Shown one piece after another: positions 53,932 to 64,000 of a stretch of DNA of 64,000 nt. The notes beneath the pieces were generated by a model. The model ran no database searches and had not been told where the DNA came from. It worked only from the letters and a program-made list of their open reading frames with translations. The first letter of the stretch is position 1; every line of letters begins with the position of its first letter. The translations under genes were made by a program, and so were the position numbers. The stretch is from positions 5,084,001 through 5,148,000 of the forward strand of contig PQWQ01000002.1 of the NCBI GenBank assembly GCA_002943765.1, read 5' to 3'. Source of the DNA: Psoroptes ovis (lineage: Eukaryota; Arthropoda; Arachnida; Sarcoptiformes; Psoroptidae).

Positions 53932-54957
53932 GATATATTCGAAACAAAAATACATGTAACTAAAATTTTGCAACATACATTTTGTACACATGCACATGGT
54001 AACATACTATGCATCATAGTAATATTTAAGATAAAACTGAATCATTATTATTATTTATTTTTTATTCAAATTTAATTTGATAATATTTTGTATTAATTTG
54101 TTTTTTATTTCACTTCTTAAGAATAAGAAAAATGAATAAGAAATGGAATGAATAATAATAACAAAATATGACCATATGGTTTGATTTGAAATTTCTTTAT
54201 TTCATTTTTTGGCCATTCATCATAATCGAATCCTTATTATTTTGGGAAGATAATCTGTTTTGCACTTTTTTTGGGTCCAAAAGAGTTGTTTTCTTATCTT
54301 TTGTGTTTGGTATTCAAAGCTTTATATGTTGAACATATGTAAGTCAAAATGATTACAAATATTCATACATACATTTATAATTACTTAATGGTTGAATGCT
54401 GTATTTTGTGTCAAATTTCTTTAATCTTTTCTTGAATGAATTTCAAATGAATATGATATGTATTGATATATGAGTGACACCGACAAATTTTTCATTTCTT
54501 TTCTTTGCAATTTTCAAGAAACAAAAAACCCTAGAGAAGAAAAAAATGACCAATCATACCGATGGCCAAATGAATTTAATCTGTCTTTACAAATTTTGAC
54601 CAATACCCCTTTGATCCATTCATTCATTGATTCATTTCGACCCATAAAAAATGTGTGTATTTGTGGTTTGGCACACTTTTTACCAGGTTCCGTCGACATC
54701 AATTTTTTTTTATTAATCAAAATTTAATCTAAAGATTTTTTTTGATGAATGAATGAATGTAGGTTTTAACAATAAAATTTTACTCTAATCTTTCTTTTGA
54801 CCAAAAAAAAACTAAAAGACAGATCAAGACATCCAAATTGTCATGCAGTTGTTATTATTATTGGTCAAAGGTCGTCGGCATGTGTCAAACATTTGAAAAA
54901 CCACAAAAAATGACAATAACTCTTTCACATGTGTGCGTGCATGTGTGTGTATGTGTA

Positions 54958-55056
54958 CTTGCTTTGCTTATTGTTTTGGTTTGTAATGAATTTCAAATTT
55001 GAAATTTGAAATTCAATTTGAATTTCATTTCATTACAAATAAAACCAAAGCGAAGA
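54958..55056. repeat. Imperfect inverted repeat (~100 bp)
   Basis: The segment TTTTGGTTTGTAATGAATTTC on the left is matched, with small gaps, by GAATTTCATTTCATTACAAA and TAAAACCAAAG on the right around an AATTTGAAATTT-rich centre. It could form a hairpin of about 40-base arms. No target duplication was recognised, so it is not called a transposon. Confidence 0.5.
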
Positions 55057-55201
55057 AAAAAAGGCCTGATCCAAAATGGACAATGGTCAAATATAATAAT
55101 AATAATAATAATAAACAGTGAGGTCAAAGGTGATGATTTTTTTTTTGTGGAAGAAAAAAATAAATTGTCAATTGATTGAGATGTTTTAGCTTTTCTTTTA
55201 G

Positions 55202-55443
55202 TGGTTACAAATGATGATACTTTTCTTTTGACACATTGTGTATCCTGTCCTAGTTTTTATTTTTTTGAACAATTTTCTGATGATCCAATTTTTCGAGAAA
55301 TTGATCATCGATCCAAAAATCAAGTGAGAAAATACATGCAACATTATTTTAAAAAATTAGTTTTAACAAATTTTCATGAGAAATGGTCAAGATATAAGCA
55401 ACCACAAGTAAAAAAATATCATATTACATTGTCATTTTCTTAA
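55202..55443 (+). CDS. Candidate isolated terminal exon, unknown protein
   Basis: An acceptor-like sequence (CTTTTCTTTTAG) is followed by about 80 codons of unbiased composition ending at TAA, with words such as SDDPIFREIDHRSKNQ and FHEKWSRYKQ. Composition is less low-complexity than the surrounding spurious frames. There is no in-frame ATG at the 5' end, so if real it is a 3' exon of a gene whose upstream exons I could not find. I do not recognise a family. Confidence 0.22.
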
Positions 55444-56060
55444 GAAAAAAATTGATGAATCAAAATAATGATGATAATCATTTTTCACCGAAAGCTATTT
55501 CACCCAAAAGCTTGTGGTGATTGTCATTTGATTGAAGAATGAATTTTGATAAAAATTCCGAGAATATGTGCATCACATGTGATGATACATTCTGAAACTA
55601 TAAAATGTAATCATTTTCATTCAGTTTGTTTCATGTCCGATTAGATTATCATAACATTGTTAAGATTTTATTTTGTTTTTGAATGACCAAGAATGATGAA
55701 GAACAAATGAGATCGTCCATTTGTAATTTTATAAAACGATATCAATAATAATATTATTATTTGTATAATTGATCAATATTTTGATCAATGGTAAATGAAT
55801 GAAAACTGATGATAATTGAATGATATTGTTTCAAGTCGCAGATGTGTCAATATTACTATTAATTTGTAAGTAAACTAAAATTTCCATTTTATTTTTATTA
55901 AGTCAATTGAAAAAATTAATTTAAAACAAAAATCAGTCATATGGTTAAATTGATTGTAGTTTTATCAATCGAATATTGTTCTATGATCAAATACAAACAG
56001 AATCAAAGATTGATCAAAAATGATCAAAAGTAAAATGTTAATGATAATAATGAAATGTAA

Positions 56061-56573
56061 TTAGATAAAGTCAGCAAAATATTCTTCAACTGTCATTTCT
56101 TCACGCATTTTAAGGTCAGAATAATCGATTCCATCATCAAATGGTGCTGCCATAATTTCAGCATGAAAACGTTGAACATAAAAATCACTCAATTCCGATG
56201 TAAAATGATGCTGACGATATTCTTGTTTGGTCATTGGATATGCGTTTTCAATTTCATCCACAACAGGCAATGATGGTGCAGTAAACAAACTTTTCGATAC
56301 ATTTACATTCGTACATTTTTTCTGCGGTTTTCCACATTTTTTATTAGAAGATTCAAGATTTTTTTGATTCAACGAATCTTTTTTCAACGAATGTAATGGT
56401 GTATTGGATACATTACCAAGTTTATTACGTTTAGTAGCCGGTGTATTAACATTATTGATTGATGATAATCCTTTTTTACGTTCAGCTATGATTGCTGATG
56501 GTTTCATGTGTTGTTGTGGTTGTATCATTGATAAATCATTTTCATTCGAACGAATTTGACGATCAAATTCCAT
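56061..56573 (-). CDS. Small protein with destruction-box motifs; candidate securin
   Basis: A single-exon frame of 170 residues begins at an ATG with a strong context (CCACCATGG). Residues 49-57 read RNKLGNVSN, fitting the D-box RxxLxxxxN, and KKGLSSINN at 33-41 is a similar word with Lys in the first place. A basic, Ser/Lys-rich N-terminal half is followed by SLPVVDEIENAYPMTKQ (about 101-117), which recalls the securin segment around DDAYPEIE. The C-terminal third is acidic with possible helices. In animals, securin holds separase inactive until APC/C degrades it at anaphase. The combination of length (vertebrate securin is about 200 residues), D-box, basic N-half and acidic C-half fits, but securins diverge so far that this is inference. 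Alternatives are another APC/C substrate or a lineage-specific protein. The coding status itself is fairly secure. Confidence 0.72.
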   Translation of the reverse strand: MEFDRQIRSNENDLSMIQPQQHMKPSAIIAERKKGLSSINNVNTPATKRNKLGNVSNTPLHSLKKDSLNQKNLESSNKKCGKPQKKCTNVNVSKSLFTAPSLPVVDEIENAYPMTKQEYRQHHFTSELSDFYVQRFHAEIMAAPFDDGIDYSDLKMREEMTVEEYFADFI

Positions 56574-57024
56574 GGTGGTTTGATGATTAAAGGTCGCAAA
56601 TAATTAATTAAAAAAAAGTTCTGAAAATGGGAAAAAAACACGAGATGATTATTAATTATTATTTTAAAAATGAATTTTCGAATATTTAGCAAAAAAATGG
56701 CTATTTATATGTCAAAAATTACCAAAAAACAGTGTTGAAAAACCAGTCAAATATCAAAACAAAAAAAATTTTAACCGTTGAATTTTTTTTCTATTTTGCC
56801 AGAAACGCGCAGCGAATCGGCATGCGCGCAAGTTGGACATTTAAGTTCAGAACAGAAGAAAAAAAAAATTCGAATTTTTTTGTTTATTTTTTCGCATTTC
56901 GCACATGGCGCTTGCGCAATTCAAAACTGACGTAATTTCGAATTTTTGCTTTTTCGTTTTTCTGATTTGTTTTTGTTTTATCCAAAAAAAAAATTCATAA
57001 ATCACAAATTACGAAATCAAATCA
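56574..57024. promoter_or_regulatory. CG-containing promoter-like region upstream of the candidate securin
   Basis: GCATGCGCGC (56820-56829) and GGCGCTTGCGCA (56908-56919) stand out in otherwise AT-rich DNA, and an ACGCGCAGCG word precedes them. These NRF1-like words commonly mark animal promoters. They are 250-350 bases upstream of the minus-strand gene and may also serve a plus-strand transcript rightwards. Confidence 0.5.
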
Positions 57025-57869
57025 ATGACCTTTCTATCAATCAATCGATTGAAGGTAACTGAATTAACATGAAATATCCACCTTATAATAATGAAAAAAA
57101 ATAATGATAAATTTATTATTTCAGGTGTTGTACATTGAAAAGTTTGTGTGAAATTTTAACAAACTGTCATATGTTTGCGATATGTATAATTGGATTTTTC
57201 TTCATTTTATTTTGCCATTATTATTTTTGATGGTCAAAACATTTTGATTTGTCCTAAATCCATATTTTTTCAATTTCTTCATATGAAATAATGTATGAAA
57301 AAATGAATGAATTTAATTTTTTAAATTTTATTATTTTGACATTTGACATGTCAGTGTATGTTTGTGCTTGTGCATGCATAAATATATTGAACAACAACAA
57401 TGACAACAACATTTTTCTCAAAGAAAAATAATCATAAAATGTCATTTGTACTTTTTTGATGGAAGAAGGGTTACCAAGTTTTTTATTTTCTTTTATCAAG
57501 GTAAACAAATCAATAATTCCATTCATTTTCTTTTTCGAATCGTAATATTGACACAATATTTTGATTTCAAATCAAACAATCCAAATCAATCTATCAAATC
57601 AATCAAATTTGGTAAGTTTGAAGAAAGGAAAATGTAACAAAAACAGGATCTTGAATTATATTGAATTTTGTAATTTTGGCCAAAAAAAGTAGAAGAAATA
57701 TTACAAATGTCTATTTTTTCACCAATATTTCCAATCATCTTCTCCATAAGTGAAAAATGACACATGTGTCGATATTGTTTTTGATGATAATGGCATCAAA
57801 ATATATTGATTATTATTATACGATGACTATTATTATTCATATCAATATTTTAATGTTAGATATTCATTA

Positions 57870-57870
<1 letters not shown>

Positions 57871-57901
<31 letters not shown>
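57871..57901. repeat. (TCA)10 microsatellite
   Basis: Ten perfect TCA units form the longest trinucleotide run seen in the window. Shorter runs of the same type occur near 26019-26041 and 26169-26190. Confidence 0.9.
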
Positions 57902-57942
57902 AAAATGACCATTACATATAAATGATTAATTTTTTGTTGCAG

Positions 57943-57984
57943 TTTCAAGTTCAACAAAGCAAAAAACACAAAAAAAACGAAAAT
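57943..57984 (+). other. Candidate 42-base exon (unverified)
   Basis: The sequence is bounded by TTTTTTGTTGCAG and GTAAGTAC, both strong splice sites. It has a length divisible by three, and all three frames are open; one gives a Lys/Arg-rich peptide. It could be an exon of an unrecognised plus-strand gene. Confidence 0.25.
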
Positions 57985-58302
57985 GTAAGTACTAAAATTA
58001 CATGTTATCATTTTCTCCAACATTTTTTCTATGATTGAAGCACAAAAAAAATGAAAAAATGAAATTAACAGAAAAAAACGCATGTGATAATACGATTTGC
58101 GTGATAATAATTTTATGTTTTTTGCTATTATTACTCAACATACATTCATATTTCATATGATTATATGATGACGAAGATTTGATGAAGAAATTTTGAAAAT
58201 AATAGAAAAGTAAAGAAAAAATCAAAAATTATTCATTTTTCAACAATTAGTTTGTTCTCGATGATTTTCTAAATATTTTCTTTGTTTTCATTTGTGTTTT
58301 AG

Positions 58303-58471
58303 CAATTTCATTGCTCAAACAAATTGATGATCAGTGTGCTGCCGACTAATATATTTACCATTTTTTCAAGTAAAAATATTCGAAGAAAAAAATTTCAAAA
58401 ATTTCTTAGAAATTTCAAAAAATTAAGAATTAAAATTCCATTATTATCATCATCATCATCATTTCATAACG
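58303..58471 (+). other. Candidate 169-base exon (unverified)
   Basis: An acceptor (TTTGTGTTTTAG) and donor (CG|GTGAGT) enclose a segment fully open in one frame, with MISVLPTNIFTIFSS and a Lys/Arg-rich stretch ending in Ser codons. It has no recognised homology and would end in phase 1. Chance cannot be excluded in AT-rich DNA. Confidence 0.25.
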
Positions 58472-59169
58472 GTGAGTGCATTATTTTTTCCCAGTACTTT
58501 TTCCCGAATACTTTTTCCAAAGAAAAATTTTTTCTACCATTTCAAACATGCGAACATTTTTTTCCAAGAATTGATTATTGAATTATAACATTTTCAATGC
58601 TCATACACACTTTGAAATAATCGAAACCGAATTAGATCTCTCAATTTATTTTTTTATTTTTTTTGAATGACATTTTTATTATTTTTTATAACGGTTTATT
58701 TTCACAGAGTTTATTTTTATTTTCTTTTTTTATAGTGTTACACCATATATATTCAATGTTATATTTAATTCTAAGAAAAAGTGTTCATTATCTTGAATTT
58801 TTTTCCACTGAAAACTATATAATGAGCTAAAAATATCGAAATATAGAAATCTTAATTAACGGTGTCCAATAAAATTTCCGTTTTGTTCACTTTACCTTGA
58901 CTAGTATTTATTTTTTCTTATGATGATGATTTTCTAATTTTAGCCAACTATTAGCTTTATAGCAAAAATCATCATTAAATTTTTTTTTTCATTTATTTAG
59001 TAACGATTTGTATTGAATATTGTGTATTTTTTTTTTTTTTTTTGACATAATAAATCATAATGGTTCAAATGTTACAATTTGTTTAAGAAAATCTTTTCGT
59101 TTCATGTTGAAAATGTTGAAAAAAAATGATTATTTTTTTTCTCTCGATTAAAAAGGATTGTATGGTAAA

Positions 59170-59189
59170 GTGTGTGTGTGTGTGTGTGT
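59170..59189. repeat. (GT)n microsatellite
   Basis: About ten GT units lie in the right-end non-coding region. Confidence 0.8.
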
Positions 59190-59456
59190 TGTATATCCAC
59201 AATATGTCTTTGAAATTTTGAAAAAAAAAATATTACTGGTTACTATGGTTGAATGAATTTCGGTTCATTCACATTTTTTCTCTTGTATCTGGAACCAAGG
59301 TCCGGAACTTGGTTGAATTTGTCCTTTTTTTTCTTTTTTGCTTGATTGCTTTTCTTATTATTATTTTTTTTCCGAAAATATTAAATATAAGACCTATGAG
59401 TTTATATTTTTCGAATGTTAACACACGATACTTCATTAAAACAACATTAACCCACC

Positions 59457-59483
59457 AAAAAAAAAAAAAAAAAAAAAAAAAAA
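59457..59483. repeat. Poly(A) tract, 27 bases
   Basis: The longest homopolymer in the window. No adjacent retroelement 3' end or target duplication was recognised. Confidence 0.85.
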
Positions 59484-60901
59484 TCCGGCCTTGTTGATGT
59501 TGGTCACTGGTTGTTGTTGATAACTAACTAACTAATTGTGCTTATATGAGAAAAATTATCAATCATGTTTGATCATTTATTTTTATTTTTTATTTTTTGA
59601 CCATGAATTTTTTTTGATTTTTGATTAAATCATCTTGACTTACAATTAAAACAAGATTTTTGTCGAGTTTAATTTTTATTTTAATTTGTCTAATCTTGAC
59701 ATTGATCTTTTGACAACAACAACCACCACCATCAACCACCAACGACAGTAAATGAATGAAAAAAAACGATAAATCATTATCAAATCTAATTCAAATGTTG
59801 TGTGGCGCCAATATTCATTTCTCACTCTGACATTCTTTTCCAATTTTTCTTTTCGATTTTTTGACATTTGAAATGCTTTAAAACTGAATAATAATAATGA
59901 TTGTAATATGATTGTACAATTTTGATTCAAGTTTTTTTTCAAGTAAGAATTTTCAAAAGCTAAAAATTACAATTTTTTTTTTTTTTTTAATACAGAAACA
60001 TGTATGACCTTTCTCATATATATATGTATATATGTTGGCCTTGACATTGACATTGAACTATTTTGTCAGTTATTTTTTCTAGTTTTAGCTCTACTTTGGT
60101 GTAATCGGTCATTTGATTGGTTGTTGTTGCTCTTGTTGATGATGATGATGGTGAACATTTTATTAACAAACAAACACTGGGTCCACATATTTTCTGGTTC
60201 AAATTTTTTTTCTTTTTTTCAAAAAAATAAATTCAACGATCGACATGGTCAATCTCTCTATGTCCGAATGCAATGTGCTTAAATGTGTGTGTGTCTGTTT
60301 GATGAACGAATTTCGTGCTGTGCGAATTATATTTATCAGTATTTATTATACATTCAATGTATGTTTGGTATCTTTGATTATTGATTGAACAATTTCTTTA
60401 AAATAAGATTTCTTTGAAAGAAAAAACGGAGAAATATTAAAGAAAACATTTCTTCAATGTGTCCTTGAAAGGATGTGGTCAACAAAAGAATAATTGAAAT
60501 TTGAAAAAATCTTTGTTATCAGCAAGAAACAAGTGCATTTCCATTTTCAAAAGATGAAATTACAATAAACACATAGTGGTTTTGTGTTCATTCATTTTTC
60601 TTGACATTTTGATTGAAAAAAATATCAAATGAATGAATTTTGAATCAATTTTAAATCTTGAAGTTGATTCAATCAAAAATAATTTTGAAAAATCAAAATG
60701 AATCATGCAGTTTGAATTATGAAAATGTTAATAAGAAATAATGATTTCATTTCTTGGTCCAAAAAAAATAAAAAAAATGAAACTTTTACTTTTTTTACAA
60801 TTTCTTATTTTTGCTTTAGAGCAATCAAGACCAAACTGACCATATGATGGTCAAAATGATCTGATTTGAAATGATTTTCAAACATGAATTTGTTGTTTTA
60901 G

Positions 60902-60937
60902 GTATTAGACCTTTTAAAAATAAGAATATTTGTTACG
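60902..60937 (+). other. Candidate 36-base exon (unverified)
   Basis: Bounded by TTGTTGTTTTAG and GTAAGTGTG, the segment is 36 bases long and open in two frames. It is a possible microexon of an unrecognised plus-strand gene that extends to the right. Confidence 0.18.
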
Positions 60938-63900
60938 GTAAGTGTGTGTGCGTGTGTGTGTGTGTCTATAGGATTTTCTTTTTGAAATTTCTCCATTAAA
61001 TCTTATTTGAAATCTGTAAAAATAAAAACAACAAATCGATTTCAAATATATTTCATATTATCATTATCATTTTTATCAATATTGATCATTCAAGACTGAA
61101 ATTGATATATATATATATGAAACGCAGTTATATATGATTGGTTGTTATGTGTGGTCAAAGCTTGATATTATTATTATTATTATTATTTCAATTTGCCACG
61201 TGTCTTTTTCATTTTCAATCACTTGTATTTTTGCTGAAATTTGTGTGTGAAAAGCATGGCGAAAGGATTTTATCGCCTAAATGTTTTTTTCATCTGATTT
61301 CGTTAAATCCTTTTCCAATTTGATAATTGATTTATTATTCGTTATATTTCATTTTATTTTTTTTGCTATTTTTACCTCGTATACACGAGTATACCGATCC
61401 AAACGTAGCAAAGATTGATATTCAAATTTTTACTTTTTTTTGCTGTTTGAATCCAGCAGCTAAATTTAGCCATATACGGTCACTCCGATTCAAATCAAAT
61501 CAATCAATCAATCAATTTTGTTTGATATTTTTTTTCTGACCAAAAAATATTTCGGGTAAATACACACACGAATACAATTCAACGCATACATATATCGATA
61601 TGTGAATTTTTTCGGGTATGACCAGTCTCAGTTATTGACCAGTGAACGATTGAATGAATGAATGAATGAATGACCATATATAACAATCAGAAAACATTAA
61701 ACGTAATCAGATGATTGTCAAATATTGAATTTATTTCTGTGTTTCCTGCATACATTTCAAGGTCATATTTATTTATTTATTTCAATCATTTATTTATTTA
61801 TTTATTCATTCAAATATTGAAAGTGAAATTGAATTTGAGTTTTTTCTTGTTTAGCTGTGTGTTGTGTTATGTCCAGCAGTAGATTTCATCATCATAATCA
61901 TTATTATTATTATAACATTATTTTATAAATTCATAATTGTTTATTATTATATATATGAATGAATGTGTGCATGTAATGTTTTCTATTGAATCCTATTCAA
62001 TTGAATCCATTTTTTAACCCGTTCATTCAACTGTTATGAGTATTGCATGAATGCTGAAGCTGCTGCTGTTGATGTTGATGTTGTTTTTTCAATCGAAATT
62101 ATAGAACAGCTTTATAAATGAATAAAATCAAAATTATTATATATGAACCAATGAATGAATATTATTGTTGTTATTCCATAATAAAATGAAATAAAATAAC
62201 GTTTCAACGTTTGACCTCAAGGTCATGTGTGTGTGTGTTGGTTGGACTATAATGTTAATAATAATCATAATGGATGATGACTGATGATCTTTACCAAATT
62301 TTTATTTTTCCTATTATTATTATTATTATTCGTGAGAGCCAGATGTTTGAAGCAATACAGCAAGCAACAGCAGCAGCAGCAGTGTGATATAATGTAAATA
62401 TTAAATAAAATAGAAAAAATGAAAAATACTTTCTATATTTTAATATAAAGAAATATATATTCAATTATGCGAAAAATGATTTTGATGATGATGTTGATTA
62501 TGTGAATATATGAATTGTTTGTTATGAATAAATACAAAGTTGAGTGAAGTAAAAAACAAATATTTGATATCTCGTGAATATGAAATATGAAAATCGTTCA
62601 GAGCAGAAAAAATGAAAAGATTGAAATGAAAAACGCGGTAAAGGGTTATGCATGTGTGAAATGTTTTTTGTTTGATGAATACAACGAAAAGAATTGTCCA
62701 ATTTTTCATATTTTCAGCCATAATTGCTGCTGGTCGTTTTTTCTTTTATTTCGGACCAAAACAATCATAATCTTACCTTATGGTCAATATTTATATGAAA
62801 AAAAATAGCTGTGCAAAAGGTCTGAATGATTTTGCAAAAGAGGAGAAATGAAATGAAATTTAATTTGATTTTTTTTTTTTTTTTGTATTTTTCCATTTGT
62901 TTTCTTGCGAATTATTCAAAAATTTTCATTTTTCATTCATTCATTCATTCATTGAAATATGAAATTTAAAATTCATTCAAATTTTCATTTTTTTCAGTGT
63001 TCACAATCAAACAAATAATACAAAAATTATTGATAATAATACATGTCAACTGCTGCTGGTGAATACGTGTTGTTTTCTTTGGTTTTTAAGGTACGTACGT
63101 GCGTGCGTGTGTTGTAATGATGATGATGATTGAGATTGAGATCAAAAGTGTGAATCAAAGAAATGAATTCATTGAAAAAAAGACATATTTTCTCTTGGTC
63201 TTTAACAGAAATGTTGACCAAAAAACCATTTTTCTGCACCAAATGAATTGAATTGAATTTGAATTCATTTGAATTTAGCTCAATAAAAACAAACTAAACA
63301 GAAAAACAAACGAGAAGAAAAAATAAATTTTTTAACCGATTGATTTTCATTTTCTTAGATCCTTTGAAAATTTTCAAATTTCAAAGGGTTTTCCATAAGA
63401 AACGACACGATAACAATGAAAGTATTATGAAAAATTTTAATTTTTCTTCATTCTTTCATTCAATTTTTCCCCTTTGATCATAAATGAAATATGATTTACG
63501 ATCATCATTATACCACAATCGGTAGTTGGTCGATCACCATAATACACAGACTGACCACATCCACTTTTCATATACATGTCATCATCGATTGAAATTTAAA
63601 TTTCTTACCCTTTGAATTTTGAAATTTATTTCAAATTTTTAATTTTGAATTCATTTTTCGTTTCATGAAATGAAAAGTAAGTGTTTCAATTCATTCATTT
63701 GTATATTTGTATGTGTTTCAACGAGTTTATAAATCAAATGAATTGAAATAATTTTCATTGTATTTATTGTCATTTTTCATAGTTTCATAGTTTCCGTGAA
63801 CAATAATAATAATTATGTTTGATGCGTACATGCATTCAAACGCGTAGAAATTTTCACCCAAAAAATGAATCTGAACGCGTGTTTTTGTTTATTTCGTTTT

Positions 63901-64000
63901 GAATCTCGATATCTTTGAAATTTCTTTTGTACAAGAAAAATGTGGCAATTTTTCAATGAAAAATACTTGAACAACAAAACAGTTTGAACACGTGTGTGTA

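Larger units (their letters stand above)
53932..56060. other. Intergenic region between convergent genes, with one candidate exon
   Basis: The HIP14-like and securin-like genes end facing each other. The region is AT-rich with (AT)/(GT) words, an imperfect palindrome around 54958-55056 and a possible coding segment at 55202-55443. No gene is otherwise recognised. Confidence 0.5.
57025..64000. other. Right-end region without a clear gene; possible intron-rich 5' part of a gene
   Basis: No known protein was recognised. Several short segments are bounded by good acceptor and donor sequences and are open in phase (57943-57984, 58303-58471, 60902-60937). Otherwise the region is AT-rich, with a 27-base A tract, a (TCA)10 repeat, several GT repeats and short CAG/GCT words (for example near 62373-62386). 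Confidence 0.45.

Noticed and set aside
57871..57901. CRISPR-like regular repeats
   Set aside because: The regularity is simple TCA trinucleotide repetition; no spacers exist and the genome is animal.
61138..61323. Possible small secreted peptide (Leu-rich start)
   Set aside because: The hydrophobic stretch comes from an ATT/TTA repeat, there is no ATG at its 5' end in a good context, and no conserved Cys pattern is present.

Overview
The window is a very AT-rich, intron-containing animal nuclear sequence. Genes have GT-AG introns, mostly of 50-100 bases with a few of kilobase size, and their proteins carry long Asn, Ser, Gln and His runs. The gene set is metazoan: LAMP, SLC41, MAX, an NFAT5-type Rel factor, POFUT1, CLASRP, TMX1 and a HIP14-type palmitoyltransferase. 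Low GC, compact introns and Asn-rich proteins would fit an arthropod, perhaps an acariform mite; this placement is an inference, since no species-diagnostic sequence is present.

Layout: 1-3.7 kb holds no recognisable gene. At 3.7-6.9 kb a LAMP gene (minus) and an SLC41 magnesium-transporter gene (plus) lie head to head. MAX runs on the plus strand from 11.4 to 20.9 kb; its 7.8 kb first intron contains a hAT-type MITE and a 1,275 bp TA-flanked DNA transposon. A single-exon gene for a Ser/Lys-rich protein of unknown function lies at 23.0-24.5 kb. From 24.5 to 38.1 kb there is a long gene-poor stretch with two ~80 bp mariner-type hairpin elements and a second, nearly identical, inverted copy of the 1,275 bp transposon.

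The right half is gene-dense. An NFAT5/TonEBP-like gene (plus, 38.1-44.0 kb) is followed tail to tail by POFUT1 (minus), which is head to head with CLASRP (plus) across only 244 bp. TMX1 and a ZDHHC17/HIP14-like gene follow on the plus strand. A small minus-strand gene at 56.1-56.6 kb has securin-like features. The last 7.4 kb has no clear gene, but it has promoter-like GCGC motifs and several small open segments with good splice sites, possibly 5' exons of a gene running past the window.

The genes do not form one pathway. Several act in the secretory or membrane system (LAMP in lysosomes, POFUT1 and TMX1 in the ER, HIP14-type enzyme in Golgi/vesicles, SLC41 in membranes). Two are transcription factors (MAX, NFAT5-like) and one is a splicing-related SR protein (CLASRP). 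I found no clearly new multi-gene system. The most notable observations are the recent transposon pair, the 20-base NFAT exon that encodes the DNA-recognition loop, the unusually long MAX tail, the candidate securin and the possible unannotated gene at the right end. All exon boundaries were read by eye from splice consensus, reading phase and family similarity.
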